Below are positions 56,913 through 64,000 of a DNA stretch of 64,000 nucleotides, piece after piece. The stretch's first letter is position 1, and every line of letters begins with the position of its first letter. The DNA is taken from positions 35,494,129-35,558,128 of the forward strand of contig OX246747.1 in the NCBI GenBank assembly GCA_945910005.1, written 5' to 3'. This DNA is from Isoperla grammatica (lineage: Eukaryota > Arthropoda > Insecta > Plecoptera > Perlodidae). The notes under the pieces were generated by a model. It was not told the DNA's origin and searched no databases. It worked only from the letters and a program-made list of their open reading frames with translations. Made by a program: the position numbers and the translations under genes.

Positions 56913-57080
56913 CTAACAGGTGAAATACATTTTGCCTGAAGTAAAATAACATCTCCTTATCACAGGCAAATATTTACACTTCGTACCGGTTTTCCGACCA
57001 AGAATATCACGCGCCTTCGTGACAATCCAAATAATAAGACTAATAATAATAAATATAATTATTATCGTAAGTAATGCACA
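56913..57080 (-). CDS. Candidate terminal exon: membrane helix plus basic tail (low confidence)
   Basis: After a TATTATAG acceptor, a 55-codon frame runs to TAG at 56913-56915. It encodes a hydrophobic stretch (residues 6-20, IIIIFIIISLIIWIV) and then a Lys/Arg/Cys-rich tail (TKARDILGRKTGTKCKYL ... YFTSGKMYFTC). The tail is less AT-rich than chance frames here. It would suit the C-terminus of a single-pass membrane protein. No family is recognised and no upstream exon was found. The acceptor is 55 bp from a hAT end. Confidence 0.25.
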   Translation of the reverse strand, partial: CALLTIIIIFIIISLIIWIVTKARDILGRKTGTKCKYLPVIRRCYFTSGKMYFTC

Positions 57081-57134
57081 CTATAATATAGATAAGTTAT
57101 ATGGTATACTTCGTCCACTGTCCCTTGTCTAGAC

Positions 57135-58007
57135 TAGTGGCTTTCAACTGGTAGTTTGCCCCCCTTGGGATTGTGAGAGATAATAAACGCATACTTTTGA
57201 CATTTAATGAACACACCCAAGCTATGTGCTTGTTTTGACTATGACAATGTCTTACTCTTACAAATATTAACAAAATACACAATTTATAGTAACCTGACCT
57301 CAAAATCAAGAAAACTACACAGGGGTAAATGATGGATGATACAATACAATACCTACCTGGATCACCTTTAATTTTATTATCACACTCACACACTTACAAA
57401 GCAGCGATATTTTGGAAAAGCCAGTTCTTTTTCAAATACAGTCCATGCCTGAGGAATAATTATATATTATATATATAATTAGCCGTTTCCTGAAGCAGGA
57501 AACGGCGATGGATAATGATGATGATAATGAACCTAATACAGGCGGCGGAGATGAGATTCCTGAGGAACACGGTGGGAAAGACAAGAAGTGACAACATTAG
57601 AAATACAAACATTAGAGAAATGCTTGGTGTGGAGAAGCTAGTGGACAGAATGGTAAGGACAAGGCAGAGATGGTTTGGACGCATGAAACGGATGACGGAA
57701 GAGAGGATGCCCAGGAGAATATATGAAAAAAAGATCGAAGGAAGAAGAAGACGGGGAAGACCAAGGAAGAGATGGAAGGAAAAGATTGCTGAAGACCTAA
57801 AGACGAGAGGAGAGAACTGGGAGCAAATAGAGGAAGTACGATTGTGGGAAGATAGGAAGAGGTGGAAAAATTTGGTTGTGAAACCCAAGCTGACCCTGCC
57901 AGAAGCAGGAAACGGCGATGGATAATGATGATGATATAATATAATATAATAAACCTTGTTCCCTTGAACAAGACCTACTTGGGGGAAAAAATAGTTGAGA
58001 ACCACTG
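57135..58007. mobile_element. hAT element interrupted by a LINE fragment
   Basis: The right end reads AGTTGAGAACCACTG and the left, partly decayed, TAGTGGCTTTCAACT. Flanks GTCTAGAC (57127-57134) and GTCTAGTT (58008-58015) match at six of eight bases. About 455 bp of its interior is a LINE 3' end. Confidence 0.7.
57491..57940 (+). pseudogene. LINE 3' terminus nested in a hAT element
   Basis: A frame of about 136 codons (57515-57925) contains AEMRFLRNTVGKTRSDNIRN, RQRWFGRMKRM, RRIYEKKIEGRRRRGRPRKR and RWKEKIAEDL. This is the characteristic tail that follows the reverse transcriptase of many animal LINEs. The frame ends at PEAGNGDG followed by a stop in the (GAT)n tail. The string GCAGGAAACGGCGATGGATA plus ATGATGATGA occurs at both ends (57497 and 57905), as if a second 3' end were joined upstream. 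No RT catalytic motif remains. Confidence 0.8.
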
Positions 58008-58119
58008 GTCTAGTTATGTATAGACAACACACAGTAAGTAGGAAATCAGTACGTGATAATATTACAGTAGAATATTCGTTCGTAAATTTGAGGTTTTATG
58101 TTTTAGGAAACAGACGGGA

Positions 58120-58246
58120 GTAAATTCTAGTCTAAAGCTGGATCCACAACATTGCCTGACGCTGCGTTGTTTTTCCACATATTCCACAGGTTGTTCACAC
58201 ACTTGCGAGACTAACAGGACAACGCAACTGCTATAAAACGTCAATA
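58120..58246. other. Unassigned, possibly an inverted-repeat fragment
   Basis: GACGCTGCGTTGTTTTTCC and GGACAACGCAACTGC are weakly inverted. No assignment. Confidence 0.3.
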
Positions 58247-58396
58247 CAGTCGGGCCCACTTTTAAAGGACTCTCTTTTAACAAAATTCTGGATTTAACAA
58301 AGTAATTTTGATTCATCTTAAACAAAAATACATGAAAATTGGTTCTGTTTTAACAAAATCAGCTCCCTTCAAGTTAGTTATAAGTGGGCTGGACTG
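58247..58396. mobile_element. pogo/Tigger-like MITE with TA duplication (150 bp)
   Basis: The ends CAGTCGGGCCCACTTTTAAA and TTATAAGTGGGCTGGACTG are inverted, with TA at 58245-58246 and 58397-58398. The CAGT start, GCCCACTT arms and TTTAACAAAATT repeats suit pogo/Tigger MITEs of the Tc1/mariner group. Confidence 0.8.
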
Positions 58397-58398
58397 TA

Positions 58399-59140
58399 AG
58401 TGCAAATCCTCTCAAAGTGTACTGAGATAAAGGGTTATTTACTTATTTATTACATACTGTATTTCCTTAGTTTTTCAGTTTTCTCTACAATGTGGCAGAG
58501 TTAACCAGTTAACCATAATAAGTTAATAACTCAAGAGCCGGTAACCTCTAAACTAGCCAATGATTGAAACAGCCACCGTGGCTTGTAAGCCTAATTTGTG
58601 GTTGTGTGCAGAACGTACTTCTGTGCAAGGAAAGCTGACCAAATTCTGTGATGTTGCACAGTATCTAGGTACCACACGAAGGTAGCTGCCGATTGGCTCA
58701 CAACCTCTGTCGCATACCGTCTTGCAACGTAATGAATCCAACACTAGACAAACACAAGGGTGGCATTATTAACTACTAAATATTAATTATTAACAGTGTA
58801 TGTATTAACCTAGTATGCATTCATTGCAAGGCAGTAGCCATTCTTCTCTCGAGTGAACAATACCTCGGTCGAAACGTCTCGTTATATTTGTATTATGTTT
58901 TATGTGTACTTCACAGTCGCAAATCCGTCATCTTACACGAAGGTAAGCTGTTGGATCCTTTCCTCACATTATATACTACAGTAGTTTGCATTCTTGTTGA
59001 ACACAGTCTGATGGATTTAGCAGTCGAAAAAAAACAAAAAAAAACTTAAAACTAGAACCAAAACGTTTTCAAACTCCCCCTGATTCAATGTTTTAATGAC
59101 TGTGATGTAGTTAAGTATACTTTGTAAGGATGGTCAGCAA
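58399..59140. other. Unassigned stretch
   Basis: No gene supported. 58553-58744 has a 63-codon minus-strand frame in moderately GC-rich DNA without a recognised domain. 58874-58890 reads CTCGGTCGAAACGTCTC, resembling the 3' part of hammerhead motifs found in Penelope-like elements. Confidence 0.35.
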
Positions 59141-59177
59141 TTTTCCAGCGGAATTCCTCGCACTAATTTCTGACTTT

Positions 59178-59550
59178 ACCTGCCTGAAAATACTTGTGGT
59201 GAGGAGATTTTTCAGTAATTTTTAGCCCTGATACCAGAATAAGGTACCGGGATGATTTTTTTAAATTCCTAGTTGAAAGACCCTCCACCCCCCCCCAGAC
59301 TCACCTTCTCTTTTGAAGGGGTGGTGGGACACATGAATTCTCAATAATACCAGCCTGAAAATTCTTGTAGTGAGGAGATTACTACATAACATCAAAATAA
59401 GACACGGTCTAGAAACATTTCTCTAGGGGACCCACCCCCACACCACACACTCACACCCTCTCTTGTCAAAGGGTGCGGGAGGCATATGAATTCTCGATAA
59501 CACCTGCCTGAAAATACTTGGGGCGAGAAGATTTCAACCGAAAGAATCTA
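59178..59550. repeat. Degenerate tandem repeat, ~150-170-bp period
   Basis: ACCTGCCTGAAAATACTTGT, GGTGAGGAGATTT recurs with changes at about 59178, 59350 and 59502. Intervening blocks share CCACCCCC, CTCTTTTGAAGGG and ATGAATTCTC. Confidence 0.7.
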
Positions 59551-59813
59551 AACAAGGTGTTCTTCACATTAGCACCTCTTGTCCAAAATACTAAGATTAG
59601 ATTTCTTATAACTTCCCGTCTAAACCACGATTTTGGGTAGTTTTTCCATAATAATTTACTTACTCAACACGATTTTTCTGCTCCAAGACTAACTATGCTA
59701 CATTTTCGAAATAATAGAAAAACTTGGTGAAAAAGAATCCTTAATCTTACACTCCCGTCCTAACAAGTACCTACGAAAAACATCAAGTTCTGTATCAGAC
59801 GTTTTCCGCAACT

Positions 59814-59819
59814 TTTAAT
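59814..59819 (-). terminator. Possible polyadenylation signal of SLX9
   Basis: ATTAAA on the minus strand, 93 bases after the SLX9 stop. This is the common variant hexamer. An alternative downstream AATAAA was not obvious before 59.2 kb. Weak evidence on its own. Confidence 0.3.
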
Positions 59820-59911
59820 ATTGTTTTTTTTTTATAGAAAACTTCAAAATTTTTCGGGAGGAGAAACATTCGCGCACGTAGAAAAGGAAGAATCGTCGAC
59901 GTCGCGGGTGC

Positions 59912-60261
59912 TCACATCTCGTCCATGAGTTCCTGCTGTATCTTCTCCTGGATGTAGTTCGATATGGCCCCCGCTGGGTCCGTCCTATAGACGGGGTCCG
60001 CGAGCACCTTCCTGAAGGCCGTGATGTCCTCCAACATGTCCTTCTGTCGCTGCCTCGCCTTGGGCAGCGACTTCTGTCTGGTCGCCGTCGCCTGGCCGGC
60101 GCTCGCCCGCTGCCTGGCCGTCGCCGCGCCGGCGTTGCCACCGACCAGCTCGAGCGCCGGCAGGGCGTCGGCCAGCGGACGCATGTCGCCCGTGATCGCC
60201 GTCTTCTGTCGCCGCTTGCGGTCGCGCGCCTCCCGCTTCAGCGTCTGGATCACGTCGAGCT
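59912..60261 (-). CDS. SLX9: Ribosome biogenesis protein SLX9, terminal exon
   Basis: SLX9 (FAM207A in vertebrates) is a nucleolar factor in 40S pre-ribosome assembly and export. After a CCGCAG acceptor the exon encodes 115 residues ending at TGA (59912-59914). Diagnostic blocks are ITGDMRPLADALPALEL (human VVGDLHPLRDALPEL) and ITAFRKVLADPVYRTDPAGA followed by a C-terminal helix rich in Q/E/M. A basic helix LKREARDRKRRQKT precedes them. The exon begins in phase 1; the preceding exon (63931-64000) supplies the missing base, giving Lys at the junction. Base composition is far more GC-rich than the rest of the window, with C/G-ending codons. The out-of-frame frames on both strands are shadows. 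Confidence 0.88.
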
Positions 60262-60339
60262 CTGCGGAACGAGACGTGGCGACAAACATTTAATGAAGTC
60301 ACTACAAAGAATTCAACACAGTGCATAGGGCTCAGTAGT

Positions 60340-60550
60340 GTAACGTGTATGAATATTTGTACACGTATGTTTCCGCGCGGGCGTTTACACGTTTAAAAAC
60401 TTTTAAACGTGTAAACTCCTGCGCAAAAATATACGTGTACGAATATTTGTGTATGAATATTTGTACTTACACGTATATTTTTGCACTGGAGTTTACATGT
60501 TTAAAAGTTTTTAAAATATACGCGCGAAAATATACGTGTACAAATAATCA
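60340..60550. repeat. Palindromic AT-rich region in the SLX9 intron
   Basis: GTTTACACGTTTAAAA faces TTTTAAACGTGTAAAC around 60398, inside longer arms (GAATATTTGTACACGTAT and ATACGTGTACGAATATT). A third, partial set (TTACACGTATATTTTTGC, GAGTTTACATGTTTAAAAG) follows. It begins about 80 bases upstream of the terminal exon. Confidence 0.75.
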
Positions 60551-61514
60551 TACATGTTATCCGTGACCTACACGCCGTTTGACCAATCCCCTCCCCTGCC
60601 ACCCCCAACCGAAACCCCATTCACAGATTTTTACGTCGTAACGGCTCTTTGACGAGCCGCCAAGGCATAGCTTAGTGTGTGGAGTCAAAATGACTGTTGG
60701 ACACAAAGGCGGGGAATATAATCAACAACAATTATTATAATAAATCAACCGTGTTAAACATGTTTTTTCGCGAACATTTTTACTCATTTTTTGTCATCAT
60801 TTTATGAACAGGAGGGGTGTTACGTTTAAACGCGAAAAATTCGGAAAAATAAACGTTTACAAAATTAACCGTTTTCTCCCAGCCCTAATTGTGCGTAGGC
60901 TTACATACAAGGACATCTCCTAGTGGAGTACAACATGTATCTAGATGAAACTACAGTGTGGAGAATAAACAGACGGAGAATAAACAGAAGTGCACAACGG
61001 AAAAACCAACAACTTTTCAATCACCCAAGGTAGATTACACAAAAGAAAATACAACATAAAATAGGGATATTTTATAACAGGTGTATTGGATTGCGTCAAA
61101 TTTATGTTTTCGTTTTTTAAAGATAAATACAACATTTAGATCTGAGTCAGTACTTTCATCAATTTAAATGCCTAAAAAATGCGTAACATTGAAATACTAA
61201 AAATGTTACTACTAATTTTACATACAGAAATCCTAGAGACCATTTACCATATAGAAAACCATGAAGATATATAGGGTAACAAAGAACAAGTAGGTATTGG
61301 ACAGCAACACAATCGTCTTGAGATACCAAATCTACGACACCCGTCCGTCTCCCGTTCGCACAACTCTAGACAAGAGGCGGAAACGACGGCAGGGTTTCGT
61401 AAACCGTTTCCCGGCCCGCCCGCGCGAGCTCGTCGTACGCGAGAGTTTCACTGTACGTTTGTTGTTGAACAATGTAATGTGTGTAAGTGTGTGATTGGAG
61501 GAAAGCTACAACTA
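60551..61514. other. Intronic sequence without recognised features
   Basis: Ordinary AT-rich DNA; a CG-rich patch at 61315-61450 (CCCGGCCCGCCCGCGCGAGC) has no linked exon. Confidence 0.4.
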
Positions 61515-61830
61515 TAGTCTCGTCAAATTAACTTGCAAGGTGTTGTCGTCACGGATTATGTAATAGGGAAGTGACGCTTCTGACAACTACCAACCTAAAT
61601 CTAGTTGCATCTCGTTCTCATGCCTCAGGTATTGTAGTGATAATATCGCCCACCTGTTGTCAGACGTGGTGGGGTCGCATTCCGTGCACGGTTGGTGCAG
61701 TCAATGCAGTGGACAATAACTATCGGGCAAGCTCGAGTTGAATACCGTTGAAATAGACCGTGTGGAGCGACCGTCTCTTCTCAGAATTTCAGGGGACACC
61801 TTGCTTCTTACGGCGTCGCCAGTATACAAG
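61515..61830. repeat. Inverted duplicate of 40850-41350 within the SLX9 intron
   Basis: Carries, in reverse order and orientation, the 41-kb blocks: AACTTGCAAGGTGTTGTCGT, ACCAACCTAAATCTAGTTGC, GTTGTCAGACGTGGTGGGGT, AATACCGTTGAAATAGACCG, TGTGGAGCGACCGTCTCTTC, CTTGCTTCTTACGGCGTCGC. It lacks the 190-bp SINE-like insertion and the ~57-bp bounding repeats. Confidence 0.85.
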
Positions 61831-62333
61831 TAAGCAGACTTTATTCTACGGGTCAAGCGGAGGACTTCATTCCGTCGCCTCCCACGACTAGCAGAGTCAG
61901 GCGAGGATGTCAGGCGAGGCGAGGGTGCGGCACTCGAGAAGTAGGGGAGGTAACGAACGTACGAACGACAGAAGGGCGGAAAACTTTTTACCTCCAGTAG
62001 CAGCGGTTACAGTTTACAGTCAAGGGGAAAGGCGAGTCTCAACTATTAAAAACATGTAAAATCATGAAGGTTTTTTAGCAATTCTACATTAAAAAAGTGG
62101 TTAGGGCTACTAGGCTATCAAACATATTTTAATTTCATGAGAACTGAAAACTGAATTAATACAATTTCTAACACTGCAATCATTATGGTTGTCATTTGGA
62201 AACCAATAAATTAATTAACAAATCTTTAATTGACATCATTATTGTCATGTTTCTACCATTATGTAATGTGTGTGTGACAGTTAACTGCGTGCGTCTACTT
62301 GTGTATATGTGTGTGGACGTGCCTGCCTGTGTG

Positions 62334-62387
62334 TGTGTGTGTGTGTGTGTGTGTAAGGGTGAGTGAGAGAGAGAGAGAGAGAGAGAG
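62334..62387. repeat. (GT)n and (GA)n microsatellite
   Basis: GT run at about 62331-62354 and GA run at about 62365-62386. Confidence 0.9.
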
Positions 62388-62439
62388 TCGGAAGAGTTAT
62401 GTGTGTCTGCAGATTTATTGATCTTAGTAACTATTAGTG

Positions 62440-62642
62440 TCCGAAAATGGTTCCAATGCCCTTTGTTGTCTTTCTATTTATATTATGTTTTATTTATGTA
62501 TTATTAATGTATTTATAATCATGTATTAACTGTGAGTCTTTGACTTACCGACTGATGTTTTTCATTTTATTTTATTGTATTGTATTATATTGCACTTGTG
62601 GGGCAGTAGCCCCGTTGCTAATAAAGAATACTACTACTACTA
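62440..62642 (+). mobile_element. LINE 3' UTR fragment
   Basis: Ends with TTGCACTTGTGGGGC, hairpin GGGGCAGTAGCCCC, AATAAAG and (TAC)n. Shares the hairpin and flanks with 19470-19515. No coding sequence remains. Confidence 0.6.
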
Positions 62643-62922
62643 CAAAATAACAACCATAAGGATTGAAATATGTTATACTTTTTTTATCCAGTGTTTAGTA
62701 CATACGAAACTAAACGTTGGTTAGTATAAAACCACTTTTTCAATACCGGTACGTATTGTGTTGCAACGTTCTCAAGATATTAGCGAAAGACGTTAATTTT
62801 GCACGGTTTTAATAGGACATTGAGACTACCCTTCCCCGTCGCTAAGAAACCATCACCGACTAATGTGTACCTACAATTTCCCGCTAACCAACGCTGGTGA
62901 CAACGAAAACGCCCGAACTTAC

Positions 62923-62935
62923 CGGAGACGCTCAT
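62923..62935 (-). other. Possible alternative first coding exon of SLX9
   Basis: ATG AGC GTC TCC G in the context TTGCCATGA, with an in-frame TGA nine bases upstream, followed by a GTAAGTTC donor. Its phase (1) fits the SLX9 terminal exon, giving MSVS-E-LDVIQ. On the plus strand the overlapping ATG (62934) opens MATVQSSKPQ ending at a CAG/GTAAAC donor, so either strand could hold a first exon. No transcript evidence. Confidence 0.3.
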
Positions 62936-63779
62936 GGCAACGGTTCAGTCTTCAAAGCCGCAGGTAAACAATTCGATAGATCGTTTCTTGAAAGTACCAA
63001 TTTTGTTGCTTGTCTCTTCCTAGTTCACGATTTGTTGTACGACGTTCTTGACGAAACGCAGTTTAAAAACTGACGTTGAAACGGTGCATTTTTTTTTAGA
63101 CAGATTTATTACGAGCGCAACTATTATTACCCGTAAGATCTTTTATTATTCGGATGTTTTAAAGTACTGTAATGTACTATTGCTGTTGTCAGTTCTACAT
63201 GCTAAGTCAAGTGTAATTTGAATTGTAATGTACCTAGCTCATGTCGATAGCGAAATGTATTATGATCGTAAATATTAGTAGACTACCTTCTGCAAGATCT
63301 TTTATTTAAAATTATTAATATTAACCTACTATTCTTAATGTTATTTTTCATGTAGGCCTACCTAGGCATTTTACTTTTATTATATTTTTATTTTGTGAGT
63401 AGGCCTATTGAAGTGTTGGGATAGGATCCAACCAGTTTTCTCGAAGTTAAAAGTGAAACTGACAAACTTGAGGGATATAAAAGTAACAATAAAAATAAAA
63501 GCAGAATACGAGTAAACAAGAAGAGAAGACGAGTTCTCGATCATTCCGGGAGAACTAGTCTGTTCACATACCAAACTAAACAAAACTGTAAAGGTAGGTA
63601 CTAAAATACCGGTACACTAGGCTAGTCAGCTTCCACAATACTTTGAAGGTAAGCTTTTGGGTTCTCCCCCACTGTCCAACATCATCAGATTTTGCAATGT
63701 ACGATACCAGCTCGTGGTGTTGGCAGTTCCGGAGGTACACAACAGCTTCCTACCCAACACTACGTACGTATGTAGGCCA

Positions 63780-63926
63780 CATTGGTTATCGCTCACTCGT
63801 CGATGGTGTTTGGAGCCTACAGGGTTGGTTTAGTCGCATTAAATTTAAGTCCCCCACTGAAAATCAGTGTCGTTACTGAGTGGGTAGACTCTAAATGTGA
63901 ATTTATTTTATTTATTTTATTTATAC
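63780..63926 (+). mobile_element. SINE family A, 3' part, abutting an SLX9 splice donor
   Basis: TATCGCTCACTCGTCGATGG, GCCTACAGGGTTGGTTTAGT, TTAAGTCCCCCACTGAAAAT, GAGTGGGTAGACTCTAAATG and a TTTATTTTATTTATTTTATT tail. The tail stops within about 4-6 bases of the donor dinucleotide of the SLX9 exon. The element is antisense to the gene. Confidence 0.85.
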
Positions 63927-63930
63927 TTAC

Positions 63931-64000
63931 TTTTCATGAAAGCCTCATGTCGCAATGTCCTCCTCTGCAGTTTGGAGAGGTTACGATCCTTGAAACTGCT
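63931..64000 (-). CDS. SLX9: SLX9, penultimate exon (truncated by the window edge)
   Basis: Seventy bases ending at a GTAAGTA donor encode 23 residues plus one base: SSFKDRNLSKLQ then RRTLRHEAFMK. This matches the KEKMKLRREQWLQKIEAI region of human SLX9 (same spacing: K-L-x-R-R-x-x-x-x-x-E-x-F/W-x-x-K followed by the L/I-x-x-I of the next exon). The split Lys codon (A + AG) joins it exactly to 60261. The N-terminal part of the protein lies beyond the window. Confidence 0.85.

Larger units (their letters stand above)
60262..63930 (-). other. SLX9 intron
   Basis: 3669-bp intron with a GTAAGTA donor at 63930 and a CAG acceptor at 60262. It contains a palindromic region (60340-60550), the inverted duplicate of the 41-kb segment (61515-61830), (GT)n-(GA)n microsatellite (62334-62387), a LINE 3' end (62440-62642), a possible alternative exon (62923-62935) and a SINE at its 5' edge. 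Confidence 0.8.

Noticed and set aside
57460..58032. 190- and 119-codon minus-strand frames
   Set aside because: They are antisense shadows of the LINE tail on the plus strand.
59815..60326. Arg- and Gly-rich frames in other phases over the SLX9 exon
   Set aside because: They are out-of-frame readings of a GC-rich exon; only the frame with the GDMRPLADALP block matches a family.

Overview
This is AT-rich, intron- and repeat-dominated nuclear DNA from an animal, most likely an invertebrate. A mollusc or related lophotrochozoan is my guess, from a pearl-like 160-bp tandem-repeat element, tRNA- and 5S-headed SINEs and a jockey/CR1-type LINE. There are no operons, Shine-Dalgarno sites or dense ORFs. 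A 200-base assembly gap lies at 23722-23921.

Only one cellular gene is recognised with confidence: SLX9 (also called FAM207A), a ribosome-biogenesis factor, on the minus strand at the right end. Its terminal exon (59912-60261) and an upstream exon cut by the window edge (63931-64000) join in phase across a 3.67-kb intron. Three weaker candidate exons lie at 55.8-57.1 kb, and one more at 24.2 kb. CpG-rich promoter-like patches are seen near 3.3, 8.9, 10.3 and 37.6 kb.

Almost everything else is repeat. (1) Terminal-inverted-repeat elements and foldback MITEs: a TTAA-flanked element (0.6 kb), Tourist/Harbinger-like hairpins (6.1, 6.7, 11.4, 39.4, 52.9 kb), three hAT elements with 8-bp target duplications (17.0, 29.1, 57.1 kb), a pogo-like MITE (58.2 kb), several unclassified foldback families in multiple copies, and a 4.44-kb foldback at 30341-34784 whose arms are tandem ~301-bp modules. 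(2) SINEs: a tRNA-Gly-headed family (A), a second tRNA-headed family (B), a single tRNA-like copy (C), and a 5S-rRNA-headed SINE3-like element with a duplicated body. (3) Decayed LINE 3' ends (8.2, 19.4, 44-45, 57.5, 62.5 kb). (4) Satellites: a 160-bp array (14.0-15.1 kb), a 49-bp array (15.2-15.5 kb), a 57-bp array (49.5-51.0 kb) and many AT-rich microsatellites and long G/C homopolymers.

The most unusual structures are the 4.44-kb compound foldback, the pearl-like 160-bp element with a rearranged second copy at 26 kb, the inverted duplication shared by 41 kb and the SLX9 intron, and the SINE abutting the SLX9 splice donor. Family assignments come from reading termini, target duplications and motifs by eye; no search was run.
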